Of a stretch of 64,000 nt of DNA, positions 46,144 to 56,700 are shown in pieces (the first letter of the stretch is position 1; the number at the start of each line of letters is the position of its first letter). The notes beneath the pieces are model-generated. The model saw only the letters and a program-made list of their open reading frames with translations. It did no database searches and was not told the origin of the DNA. This DNA is from Phragmitibacter flavus (lineage in GTDB: Bacteria; Verrucomicrobiota; Verrucomicrobiia; Verrucomicrobiales; Verrucomicrobiaceae): contig NZ_VAUV01000013.1 in assembly GCF_005780165.1 (NCBI RefSeq), forward strand, positions 62,001 through 126,000, read 5' to 3'. A program made the position numbers and the translations under genes.

Positions 46144-46186
46144 AACGATTTGCTACCAATTCATCACAAATTGGTAGCAAATCGTT
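46144..46186. repeat. Perfect 18-bp inverted repeat
   Basis: AACGATTTGCTACCAATT (46144-46161) and its exact reverse complement (46169-46186) are separated by CATCACA. It is AT-rich in GC-rich surroundings. No T-run follows on either side, so it is not a standard terminator. It lies between the vapBC start and the cupin pseudogene; it may be an operator, a recombination site or a tiny mobile remnant. Confidence 0.85.
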
Positions 46187-46225
46187 AAATTCGCATTGCT
46201 CCCTCCACCCAACTCATTTCCTAAA

Positions 46226-46554
46226 ATGCCCACTGTCTTTAACCTCTTCGCCTCCCCGCGCATTTCTCCACACAGCAAGCTCACCGAACCCCTCCTCCAT
46301 TCCGGCGGCGTTACCATCGAACGATCGTCTCCTACAACGCCGCCAGTCCGCCTGGCTTCTAGTATGACCAACCTTCGGACGAATGGGTCACCCTGCTACG
46401 TGGCCACGCCGTCCTCACCTTCGAATCCGGTGAGACCATAGGCCTCCGCCTAGGCGGCCATCTCACCATCCCAAAACATCAAAAGCTTTGCGTCGAAAGC
46501 AGCTCTTCGGACGCCCTATGGCTCGCCGTGCACTTGGGCGTTGAAGCCAATTAA
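46226..46554 (+). pseudogene. Degraded cupin-domain protein
   Basis: The reading starts as MPTVFNLFASPR and EPLLHSGGVTIER. A one-base deletion near 46323 then shifts the frame to IVSYNAASPPGF. An amber TAG replaces the Trp codon of the expected WYDQ, and the rest continues YDQPSDEWVTLLRGHAVL, FESGETIGLRLGGHLTIP, DALWLAVHLGVEAN and stop. This matches a short single-domain cupin family with DEWVxLLxG and GDHLxIPxH. Two independent lesions mean it is dead. Confidence 0.8.
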
Positions 46555-46564
46555 ACTTCAACGC

Positions 46565-46592
46565 CCCACCCCACTCCTCACTCCTCACCCTT
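46565..46592. repeat. Seven-base tandem array (CACTCCT) over the ompA-like stop
   Basis: CCACCCC, CACTCCT, CACTCCT and CACCCTT. The stop codon of the OmpA-family gene (46585-46587) is in the last unit. Confidence 0.75.
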
Positions 46593-47208
46593 TGTTCACC
46601 GCAATCTCCACCCTGCGGTTCTGCTGACGTCCATCCGCCGTCTCGTTTGACGCCACCGGAACCTCCTCACCCATCGCTTTCACCTTGATGCGTTCATCCT
46701 TTAGTCCCGACTGATTCATCAACCACACTTTCACCGCTTCCGCACGCTCCTCCGCCAGTTCCATATTCGTCTCCGCCTCACCACGGGAATCGGTATGTCC
46801 GGTCACCGTCACCGCACCCTCCGGATAGGCCGCCAGGATCAGCCCCACCTGCTTCAACTTCGCCTGCGCATCCTCCTTCAGAACTGCCTTGTTCGTGTCA
46901 AACAGCACATCTCCCGACAACTGCATCTGCAGCTCACTGTCAGTCTCTTTCACCGCCAAATCCATCCGCGCCTTCTCCAGTTCCAGCTCCTTCTTGGCCA
47001 GTTCCACCTTCGCCTTTTCCAATGCCAGCAGTTCCGCCTTTTGATTATCCAGCTTGGCCTTTTCGAGCTCGATCTCCTTTTGTTTCACCTCAAGCTCTTT
47101 TGCCGTCACCGCGTCGTCCGACCCCTGGGCCTCCAATGTCGACATCGTTCCGCAAACACCGAAAAAAGTCATCGCGGCACCATAAGTAAGCAATTTTAGT
47201 TTCATCAT
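46585..47208 (-). CDS. OmpA-family peptidoglycan-binding protein with coiled coil
   Basis: 207 residues (a second ATG follows directly). A signal peptide is followed by a highly charged coiled coil, residues ~38-85 (KELEVKQKEIELEKAK, ELAKKELELEKARM). A C-terminal OmpA domain follows: DVLFDTNKAVLKEDAQAKL, VTVTGHTDSRGEAETNMEL, RAEAVKVWL, and NRRVEIAV with the diaminopimelate-binding Arg. Likely a periplasmic or outer-membrane peptidoglycan tether. The gene stands alone, divergent from the secreted protein at 47499. Confidence 0.87.
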   Translation of the reverse strand: MMKLKLLTYGAAMTFFGVCGTMSTLEAQGSDDAVTAKELEVKQKEIELEKAKLDNQKAELLALEKAKVELAKKELELEKARMDLAVKETDSELQMQLSGDVLFDTNKAVLKEDAQAKLKQVGLILAAYPEGAVTVTGHTDSRGEAETNMELAEERAEAVKVWLMNQSGLKDERIKVKAMGEEVPVASNETADGRQQNRRVEIAVNKG

Positions 47209-47498
47209 TCGAAATGGGTTGGTTCAACCATAGATCGGTTCCCGCTACCCCTTTGCGCTTGTCAGGCAGCTTCCCTCTCTCCCGGTCGGTCCAACACTTG
47301 TCCCGCTCTCATCAAAAAATCCGGAGCTCGATCCAAATCGCCGCCGTGTCACAAACCCACGGATCTTTCACATCCAACCGCAAGACCATGATCATGCTCA
47401 TGGCAAAAAAATCCCCATCTGCCTCATCACTCCCTGAAGCCAAAATTCGACAACCACTGAATAAAACCAATCGCCTGTCCGTCACTTCACCCACACTC
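47209..47498. other. Intergenic region upstream of two divergent envelope genes
   Basis: 290 bases between the ompA-like start and the chosen start of the secreted protein. The plus frame stays open through it, but the residues are low in envelope or signal character. It most likely holds the divergent promoters; I could not place -10/-35 boxes with confidence. Confidence 0.4.
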
Positions 47499-49106
47499 AT
47501 GAAACCGATCCAACTCATAAGCCCCAGCATCACCCGCTTGATCGCCTTCGCCCTCTTTGGCACTTGCCTAAACATGCTGACCTTCAACCTCAACCTCAGC
47601 GCCCAAGAACCCGTGCGCACCGCCCTCTACAAAGGCAAGGTCCAACTCCGCAACGCCGACGGCTCTCTCGTTCCTTTCAATCAAGGACGCGTCGGCGTCA
47701 CCAACGCCGCAGGCCGCATGACCGACAGCACCGCCCTCGCCCGCGACGGCACCTACCAGTTCCGGCTCACCAACGAGCCACACATCATCCAGGTCCTCGT
47801 CCGCGGCTACCACTTCACCCCCAACCCACTGCGCTTCCACCCCCGCGGACCGGGCGACATCCCCACCATCATCGCCACCGCCCAACGCGCCGACGACCCC
47901 AACAACATCAACAACACCCGCGTCCCCACCCCCACCGGTCTCGACTCCGGCTCCAATTCCAACGCCCCCACCGTCACCGGCACCATCCTCGGCAACCTCA
48001 AACGCCACCCCCGATCCCAGAGCCAGGCCGACGTCTCCAATCGCCACTTCCTCATCAAAAACGCCAGCACCGGTCAACTCATCTCCACCGTGCGCACCAA
48101 CAATCAGGGACAGTTCCGCTTCAGCCATCCCGTTGGCCTGCGCATCATCATCGAAGCCAAACCCGGCTCCGGCCTGACCTTCACCCCACCCACCGTCACC
48201 ACCACCATCCCACGCGGAACCAGCAACCTCGACTTCGTCTACACCGCTTCCAACGAAGTCGGAACCGCCGACCGCAACCTCGCCAACGACCGCACCGACG
48301 TCGCCAATTTCGTCAAACCCACCCTCAAAATCACCCAGGCACCCACGTCCATCATCCTCAACAACGAAATCGAATTCGTCGCCACCCTTGATGGCAAGCC
48401 CATGACCCCCAACTACCGCTACACCTTCCTCGTGCGCTACGACACCGACCGCGCCTGGCGCACCATCGCCAACCAGCAACGCAGCCCCAAAATTCGCTAC
48501 ACCCTCCCAGACTCCGGCCACTTCGCCTACAAGGTCGTCGTCTACAGCGCCGGCGTCCCCCTCGGCTCCGAAGAACAGCGCGCTTTCGCCCGCGAGCAAA
48601 CCCCGCCAGTCACCTCCAACACCCAGCGCGGCAGACCCCGCGCCGTCGGCCTTGGCGACTTCATTCCCATCTACGTCGAACCCGCCGGCAATGCCCCTCA
48701 CATCGTCCTGCGCGTTAGCATCGACCAAAACCAGGGTCAGACAGGCGTTCAGCGCTGGATCAAAGTCGCTCCCTACGTCAAAATCGAATGGCCCAGCGCT
48801 TCCACCACCGATATGCCCCGCAACAACGCCCGGGTCACCTATCTTGTGCGCCACGAGACCCAGCGCGAATGGACCATCGTCCATCGCAACACCCCCACCC
48901 TGCAATGGGCATGGACCCCCGACCGCCCCGGCAAATGGTTCCTGCGCGTCGACTTCGTGCCTGACCGCGCCCATTGGAACTACAACCCCGGACGCGCACA
49001 AATTGAATTCACCGCCAACACCCGCACCGCCAATCAAAACCGCGACACCGAAGCCCAAGGCAACGGCATCACCAGCCGACCCTCCGAAGGTCTCTGCGCC
49101 GAATAA
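47499..49106 (+). CDS. Secreted carboxypeptidase-regulatory-like repeat protein
   Basis: 535 residues from ATG 47499, which gives a signal peptide (SITRLIAFALFGTCLNML..LSAQ). Two SdrD/carboxypeptidase-regulatory-like beta-sandwich modules are visible: KGKVQLRNADGSLVPFNQG / YQFRLTNEPHIIQVLVRGY, and TGTILGNLKRHPRSQSQ / QFRFSHPVGLRIIIEAKPG. The second half has two related Ig-like units, YRYTFLVRYDTDRAWRTIA and VTYLVRHETQREWTIVHRN. Probable cell-surface structural protein; no enzyme motif. Confidence 0.7.
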   Translation: MKPIQLISPSITRLIAFALFGTCLNMLTFNLNLSAQEPVRTALYKGKVQLRNADGSLVPFNQGRVGVTNAAGRMTDSTALARDGTYQFRLTNEPHIIQVLVRGYHFTPNPLRFHPRGPGDIPTIIATAQRADDPNNINNTRVPTPTGLDSGSNSNAPTVTGTILGNLKRHPRSQSQADVSNRHFLIKNASTGQLISTVRTNNQGQFRFSHPVGLRIIIEAKPGSGLTFTPPTVTTTIPRGTSNLDFVYTASNEVGTADRNLANDRTDVANFVKPTLKITQAPTSIILNNEIEFVATLDGKPMTPNYRYTFLVRYDTDRAWRTIANQQRSPKIRYTLPDSGHFAYKVVVYSAGVPLGSEEQRAFAREQTPPVTSNTQRGRPRAVGLGDFIPIYVEPAGNAPHIVLRVSIDQNQGQTGVQRWIKVAPYVKIEWPSASTTDMPRNNARVTYLVRHETQREWTIVHRNTPTLQWAWTPDRPGKWFLRVDFVPDRAHWNYNPGRAQIEFTANTRTANQNRDTEAQGNGITSRPSEGLCAE

Positions 49107-49123
49107 CCCGCGCTACCTCGCAT

Positions 49124-49462
49124 TCATGAAGCCGTGTTCACCGCAAACCGGTGCGCGGCCTTGTGCAGCGACTTCATATTCGCAGGCGCTGGTTTGCCAA
49201 TCTTCAACCCCAGCATCGCCCCGGCCCGCTTCAGCAAATCCGCATCCAATCCACGATACACCGGCAAAAACTCCGCCTCTGTCAATCTGCCCCACACCTT
49301 CAGCGACTCATTCGCCTCCTTGTCCGAATCCCCTCCCACCTCAACAGCCCACCACCCACCACTTTCACTCCCCGTTAAAAAAACCCTCGCCGCCAACACC
49401 CGCTTTCTATTACTTTCCTCACAAGCATTACCGCCCCCACATTCCCCTCTAGCAACCTCCAT
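49124..49462 (-). CDS. Possible small protein, unknown
   Basis: 112 residues at most, start uncertain. The end looks genuinely coding: LKVWGRLTEAEFLPVYRGLD and LLKRAGAMLGLKIGKPAPAN, with G/C at third positions on this strand and a 408-base gap otherwise unexplained. No family recognised. It could be the tail of a lost gene. Confidence 0.35.
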   Translation of the reverse strand: MEVARGECGGGNACEESNRKRVLAARVFLTGSESGGWWAVEVGGDSDKEANESLKVWGRLTEAEFLPVYRGLDADLLKRAGAMLGLKIGKPAPANMKSLHKAAHRFAVNTAS

Positions 49463-49514
49463 CCATTCTGCGCCACCGCCCTTGGAACCATTCAAATCAA
49501 ATACCCTCACAACC

Positions 49515-50141
49515 ATGAAAACCAAAATCAACTTTCTCATCGGCACTGCTTTTGCCATCACCTCCATCGCCCAAGCCGACCTCGTCATCGAACAAACCAT
49601 CGAAAACTCCACGCAGCCGACCTCCAAAATGACCTTGAAAGTCAAAGGCAACAAAATCCGCACCGATCTCGGCAACACGACCACCTCCATCGTTAATATC
49701 GAGACCATGGAAAACATCACCCTGATGCATCCCACCAAAATGGTCATCAAAACCGACCCCGCCCAAATCAAAACCGCAGCAGAAACCACCGTAGCGGACC
49801 CTGACATCAAAGCCATCGACAACGGCAAAACCGAAGAAGTCAACGGCTACAAGTGCGCCATCTGGACCATCGAACACTCCGGCACCAAAATGACCTTCTG
49901 GGCCACCAACGACTTCCCCGACTACGCAGAATTCAAAGAAGAATACGAGAAACTGACAACCATCCCCGACGCACCAAATCCCACTGGCGGTATCGACGGA
50001 TTGGTCATCAAAACCCAAATGGAAACCGCCGGCACCACCTCGACCATTACCATCAACTCCATCAAAAAAACCCCCGTCGACGACTCCGAATTCGAAATCT
50101 CCATCCCCGCCGGCTACCAGGAAATAAATCTCCCCAAATAA
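49515..50141 (+). CDS. DUF4412-like secreted protein, copy 1
   Basis: 208 residues from ATG 49515 with a signal peptide (MKTKINFLIGTAFAITSIAQ). Body: LVIEQTIENSTQPTSKMTLK, RTDLGNTTTSIVNIETMEN, TEEVNGYKCAIWTIEHSGTK and KKTPVDDSEFEISIPAGYQE. This fits the DUF4412 lipoprotein-carrier-like fold. It is clearly paralogous to the gene at 62940-63560 over its full length, and both are followed by the same hairpin. Function unknown; possibly periplasmic lipid or hydrophobic ligand binding. Confidence 0.8.
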   Translation: MKTKINFLIGTAFAITSIAQADLVIEQTIENSTQPTSKMTLKVKGNKIRTDLGNTTTSIVNIETMENITLMHPTKMVIKTDPAQIKTAAETTVADPDIKAIDNGKTEEVNGYKCAIWTIEHSGTKMTFWATNDFPDYAEFKEEYEKLTTIPDAPNPTGGIDGLVIKTQMETAGTTSTITINSIKKTPVDDSEFEISIPAGYQEINLPK

Positions 50142-50539
50142 TCGCCCCCCACACCCTTCATCCACACGGCATTCGAGCAACCTCGAATACCGTCATCATC
50201 GACTTCCAATAGAGAAAAATCCCCGGCCAGCATGTCCAGTTTTCCCTTCATCGGAATGCCCGAAACCGGCACGATGTAATCCCTTACTTTCAACCCATGC
50301 GTCACCACCTGCGGCCAAAAAAACGCCCGAATCGTGCAACCCTCTTCGTTTAGCGGATTCCATCCCTCCCTCGTCAGCAACCAGAACGTCGAATTGCACT
50401 GCGGGTCCAAATCCACCACCAACACACGCTGACCCCCAAAATCAGGATGAAAAGCCAGCGCCGCCGCCATGTTCACCGTGTTGGCCGTTTTGCCGACACC
50501 CCCCTTAAAATTGAGCATGGCCAATCGTTTCGCTGACAT
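50114..50539 (-). pseudogene. 3'-truncated ParA-family ATPase
   Basis: 142 codons from ATG 50539. The deviant Walker A is NFKGGVGKTANTVNMAAALA, followed by VLVVDLDPQCNSTFWLL and LDMLAGDFSLLEVDDD; the family then needs about 100-150 more residues. After about position 50200 the sequence becomes the hairpin and end of the opposite DUF4412 gene, giving a short unrelated tail (GCSNAVWMKGVGGDYLG). No parB or plasmid genes are nearby, so this is probably a remnant of an element. Confidence 0.72.
50167..50192 (+). terminator. Hairpin after DUF4412 copy 1
   Basis: CGGCATTCGAG-CAAC-CTCGAATACCG, 10 of 11 pairs. The same stem follows the second DUF4412 copy. Here no T-run follows, so it may be a decayed terminator. 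Confidence 0.55.
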
Positions 50540-50746
50540 CGATCCACCTACCAAAGCCTGAGCACAAAAACAACCTCGATTTCTCGATGTTTCATCAGTT
50601 GGAAAGTCGGGAAATTAATAGTGCCCCCCATCCTAGCATGCTCGGGCCTCATTGAATTATTTCGCTTTGGTTGAGCATTGCCTCGTCCATCTTTCCCATT
50701 GCAAAAAAAGTAGAATCTCCCTAGCATCGCGGCTCACCGATCTCCC

Positions 50747-53700
50747 ATGACCAAGCTCTGTCCACACCACCCCCATGCCCTGCACTTTATTTGCAGCGTC
50801 ATCCTTCTTTGCGTCTCCATCTTTCCGCAACAATCCGAAGGCGCAGACGGCACCTGGAGCAACCTCCTCGGCGGAGCATGGGATACCCCCGGTAATTGGA
50901 CGTCCAACACCATCGCCGACGGTGCCGGATTCACCGCCAACTTCGGCAACCTCAACATCATCACCGCCAACCAGACCATCGACCTCAACTCGGACCGCAC
51001 CATTGGCCACCTTCGTCTAGGCGACAACAACACCACCGATCGCCGCTCCTACCTGCTATCCACATCCAACCTCTCCACCCTCACGTTCGACAACAGCCCG
51101 AACGCTACCAACTCAACCATCATCCAGCTCGGCAACAGCAACGGCGATACCGTCTCCGCGCCCCTCTCACTCAACAGCTCTCTTTCGCTCATCAACGCAG
51201 CGACCGACCGCACCCTCACCGTATCCGGAAACATCAGCACTGCCACCACAGGCCTAAAAACCATCACCATTCCAGGCACCGTATTTCCAGCCTTTGGCTC
51301 CAGCCCCTACGCATCATCTCCGAACGTCGGCCCCATCGCCCTGAGCGGAAACATCACCGACGGGACCGGACAAATCGGCGTCCTCGTCGACAGTCCCGGC
51401 GGCACCAACCTCACCCTCAGCGGCACCAACACCTTCACCGGCGGCGTCACACTTAACGACGGCACCCTCACCCTCAACACCACTGCAGCCGCAATCGGCT
51501 CCTCCGCCACTGCCCTCACCATCAACGGCGGCATGTTCAACGTCACCACCGCCAGTCTCACCATCACCAACGCCGTCGCCATGAATGGCGATTACACCTT
51601 CATCGGCTCCCAAAGCTTCAGCCAAAACGGACCCATGACCATGGGCAAAGACATTATTCTTACCGTCAATGCCTCCCAATACAATTTTAACGGCGTCCTC
51701 GGCGATGGAGGCAACGCCTACACCCTCACCAAAAACGGAGCCGGCACCCTCTACCTCGCCAACACCGTCAACACCTACACCGGTGGCACTGTTGTTGAAG
51801 GCGGAAAACTTGTCGTCAGAAGAATCACCTCCCTCGGCGGCACCGGCAGAAACGTCCTCGTCACCCGTGGCGCCTCCCTTTCCATCGTAACCGACCCCCT
51901 CAACCAAGCCTTCCTCGACCGCATCGACACCAGTTCCGTCGGTTTCGTGGGAGCCTGGAACACTGCCAGTTCCAGCAACCTTGACTTGAGCGATCTGCCT
52001 AACATGATCCTCGGTTCAGCCAGCGGCACCTCCACTTACTCCGGCACCATCACCCCCTACGCCAACACTTTCAAATTAGGTGGCAGCAGCGGCACCACCA
52101 CAGTGATTTCCTCATCCTTGGCGGGAGCTGGCAGATCCCTCGAAGCCGGCGTCAAAGGTCTCAACGTCGGCAACGTCACCCTCAGCGGCGACAACACCTA
52201 CGACGGCAACACCACCCTGCGCGGGCCCATCACCCTCCAACTCAACGGCAACACCGGCAAAATCAACGACCTCTCCAACGTCGTCATCACTGGCAACAGC
52301 ACCTTCCGATACGACAACACCGGAGCCGCCGCCGCCATCAGCGAAACCTTCGCCAACCTCCAACTCCAGGCCGGCGACGCCACCATTCTTTCCCAACGCT
52401 CCACCGCCTTCGACACCACCCTCACCTTCAACAACATCCTTCGCTCCTCAGGTGCCACCGCCAACTTCACTGTTGGCGGCACCGGAGCCACCACCGCCCT
52501 CAACAAAGTCACCCTCACCACCGCGCCCGCTGCGGAAGCATTCCTCGACCAGGGCCTCTTCGTCGCTGGCAACAACTACGCCGCCTACGACAGCGGCGGC
52601 TTCATTCGCGCCCTCTCCTATGTAACCGATGCCAATACTTCCACCGTCACCGCCGGAACCACCATGGCCAGTGGAACCGACTCCCATGTCGACCTGACCG
52701 GCAGCATCAGCGCCCAAACTACCGACGCCATCCGCAGCCTGCGCATCACCGCTGCAAACAACGTCACTCTTGCCGCTGGTGCCACCCTCACCATCAGCGA
52801 AGGCGGCATCCTCAAATCAGGTGCCAACGCCACCACCATCAGCGGCGGCACCGGCATCACCAGCGGAGCCGAAGAACTCATCATCCGCGCCGACGCCTCA
52901 GGCGACACCGTCAATCTCAACACCAACATCCTCGCCACCTCCACCGGCGGCCTTACCAAATCCGGCGCAGGTCTGCTCGTCCTCACCGGTAACAATGACT
53001 ACACCGGCAACACCACCCTCAACGCCGGCACTCTCCGCGCCATGGGCACCCAAACGCTTGGAGCCGACGACATCATCATCAACGCAGGCACCCTCGACCT
53101 CCGCGCCAACGGAATCACCAACGGCACCCCGGAGGCCCTCATCTTCGGCAACAACGTCCAAATCGAAGGCGACTCCACCATCATCGTCAACAACCTCACC
53201 AGCAGCGGCAGCATCCGCAACAAAACCATCCAGATGGGCGACCTCACCATCGGAGGCAACACCCTCACCGTCACCAACAGCAACGGCTACGGACTAGAAT
53301 TTGCCGGAACCACCAACCTCTCCCTCAGCGCCATCGGCAACACCACCCTCAACATCGGCTCTTCCTCCGTCTCCCCGCTCACCCAGGGCCTCACCCTCTC
53401 CGGCAAAGTCACGGGCACCTCCCACCTCACCATTCGCGGTGCCGGCACCGTTCAACTTACCAACGACACCAACGACTTCACCGGCAACCTCCACATCACC
53501 GGCGGCGTCCTGGCCGCTTCCAGCGACGGAGCCCTCGGCAACCTGGCCAACCAGATCAAACTCACCGAAGCCACTTCGGCCTCCACCTTCCGCGCCCTCG
53601 ACACCTTCTACACCGACCGCACCCTTCAACTCGGCAACAACGTTTCCATCAACAACGTCATCCAGGTCGTCGCCGGCAAAACCTTCACCCTCAACACCGC

Positions 53701-56700
53701 CTTCCAAGGCAACAACGGCTTCCTCAAATCCGAAAACGGCACTTTTGAAATCAACGCCAACAACAGCACCTGGGACGGACACATCACCATTCAGGACGGC
53801 GTCGTCAAAGCCTCCAACAGCGGCGCTCTCGGCACCACCGCCGGTTCCACCTGGGTCAACAACCAGGAATCTGCCCTCCATCTTAATGGCGGCGCTGCTG
53901 GCATCACCATCGCGGACGACCTCTACCTCCTCAACACCGGCGTCAGCAACTCCGGTGCCCTCCACAGCCTTGCCGGAGCAGGCACCAACACGGTCAGCGG
54001 AAAGATCACTCTCAACGGCTTCTCCTCCATCGGCGTTGAAACCGGCGGCAACCTCAACCTCACCAACACCACCGCCATCACCGGCGACAACACCCTCCAC
54101 GCCTCCGGTCTCCTCAACAACAACTTCGCTTTCACCCTCACCGGCGGCGGCAACGGCACCCTCGCCGCTGGCATCGCCACTGGAGCCAACACTTTCACCA
54201 AACTCGGCAGCGGCACCTGGAACCTCACCGGCTCCAGCACCTTTACCGGAGCCGCCATCGTCAACGACGGCACCCTCATCCTCAGCGGCACCGAAGGCAA
54301 ACTCAGCACCGGCAGCGCCTGGCAGATCAGCCCCGGCGCCACCCTCGTTCTCGACAACACCAACGGTCACCTCGACAACCGCCTTGGCGCTCGCGGTATC
54401 CACTTCGGCGGCAACCTCACCATCATCGGCGACGCCTCCGCCACCACCATCGAAACCATCTCCGGCAGCAACCTCCTCACCGGCAACACCGCCTCCACCC
54501 TCACCCTGGACGCCCACGACACGCAATCCCTCACCTTCCAAGTCAACAGCGGCTCCTTCAACCGCAACGCCCAGGGCACTTCCCTCTACCGTGGCGACAA
54601 CCTCGGCAACACCCCCGGCGCTGGCGTCGCCACCATGAAAGCCACCACCGCTCCCACCTTCATCGGACAGACCGGAGCCGCCAACACCACCAATCGCGGC
54701 ATCCTCTCCTGGGCTTTGGTCGACCAGACCACCACCGGCCTCGGCCAGGGCTTCGCCACTTACGATCCCACCAATGGCATCCGCCTCCTGAACGCCGACG
54801 AACAACTCAGTTACGTTCACGGCCTCGTCAATGGCGTCGCCGGATCCAACTCCAACATCGCGGTCATCGAATCCAAAGGCACCCTCGCCCCCTACACCAT
54901 CAACTCGCTCAACCTCGGCGACGGTGGCGGCATCGACATCCAACCACTCACCACCCTAACCCTCGAAAGTGGCGGCCTCCTCGCCACCACCGGCAACACC
55001 GGCATCCACGGCGGCATCCTCCAAACCAGTTCCAATCGCGAACTCATCATTCACGCCCTCTCCGACCTGGAAATCACCTCCGTCGTGGCAAACTTCAATG
55101 CCGGCCTCACCAAGACTGGCAACGGCACCGTCACCCTCGGTGCCTCCAACCTCTACACCGGAGCCACCACCATCAACCAGGGCACCCTCAAGCTGAACGG
55201 CGGCGATCACACCCTCCTCGGCGGACAAATCCTCAACGTCAACACCGGCGGAACCCTCGACCTCAACGGCACCACCCAATACGTCGGCATCCTCAGAAGC
55301 CTGGGCAGCTCGAACAACGAAATCCCCCAAACGGGAGGCACCATCACCACCACCAACGGCCCCGCCACCCTCGTCGCCAACCAAACCTCCAGCAGCACCT
55401 TCGCAGGCCAGATCACCGGAGCAGTCTCGCTCATCATTTCCAACACCAACACCCTCGCCCTCAGCGGCAACATCGCCCACACCGGCTCCACCCTCATCAA
55501 CGGCGGCATCACCAGCATCCGCAACAACGGCGCCCTTTCCCTTACCTCCGGCATCGACGTCCAATACGGCTCCCTCCGACTCGAAAATCACTTCCTCTCC
55601 GACAACTCCGACCGCATCGCTGATGACATCGACATCACACTTCGCGGCGGAACCCTCAGCCTCTACGGACGTGCCGGAGGCACCACCACCGAAACCGTCG
55701 GAAACGTCTCCCTCGCCCAGGGCCTCAACACCATCACCTCAGCCACTGGCAGCAACAATGGCAACCTCATGCCACAAGCCTCCATTCTCACCCTCACCTC
55801 ACTCACCCGCGATGCCAGCAGCGGAGCCACCGTCAACTTCGGCCAGTCCTACTCCGGCACCAGCTCCGAGCGGCTCGGCATCATCGCCAGCACGGCTGGC
55901 TCCTCCGAAAACATTCTCGTCAGCGGCGGATTTACCAACACCAACAACCTCGTTGGTCCTTGGGCCATCTACACCGCCTACTTCAACACCAACCCCCTTG
56001 AGTTTGTCAGTTACGATAGTGCAGGCGGCTTTGGCGCCCTCAACGCCGCCGGGTTCGCTCAGTATGACGGCACCACCCTGCCCGCCACCGCCCAACCCAA
56101 CCAAAACATCCGCATCACCGCCTCAGCTGCGGTCGCCTCCGGTGGACTCAACATCAACGCCCTCAACATCGTCTCCAATTCCACCGTCAACTCCCCGGTC
56201 GTCTCCTTCGCTGCTGCCACCGACATCCTCAACCTCACCAGCGGTGCACTCGCCGTCAGCCAGGACGCAAACATCACCTCCCTACCCATGATTGGATCAG
56301 TCCCCAACGAAGGGCGACTCACCGCAGGCGGCACCACGCCCACCGCTCCCGTCGACCTCTTCATCTACTATCAAAACAACAACACTGCCAACGCGCTCAC
56401 CATCAACTCCGCCATCATCGACAACCCCAACAATGGTGGCCAACCGCTCCGACTCATCGTCAACGGCACCAACTTCGGCAAATACCCCGTCACCCTCGCC
56501 AGCAACCTCAACAGCTACACCGGCGGCACCATCGTCAACGGCTCCGAACTACGCATCGGTAATGCCTCCGCCGCAGGCAACCTCGTGGGTGGAGGACTCA
56601 CCCTCAATGGCAGCAACGTCATTCAGGTCAACGGCACCATCGCCCAACAAGACATCACCCTCAACGGTTCCTCCGTGCTGACCCTCGTCGGCAATAACAC

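Noticed and set aside
47568-49058. 496-codon minus frame opposite the secreted repeat protein
   Set aside because: Composition is only Gly/Val/Asp/Glu; the plus strand has a signal peptide and repeated domains.
53294-54943. 549-codon minus frame inside the giant gene
   Set aside because: Shadow of the repetitive Asn/Thr/Gly codons of the giant protein; no start signal or family features.
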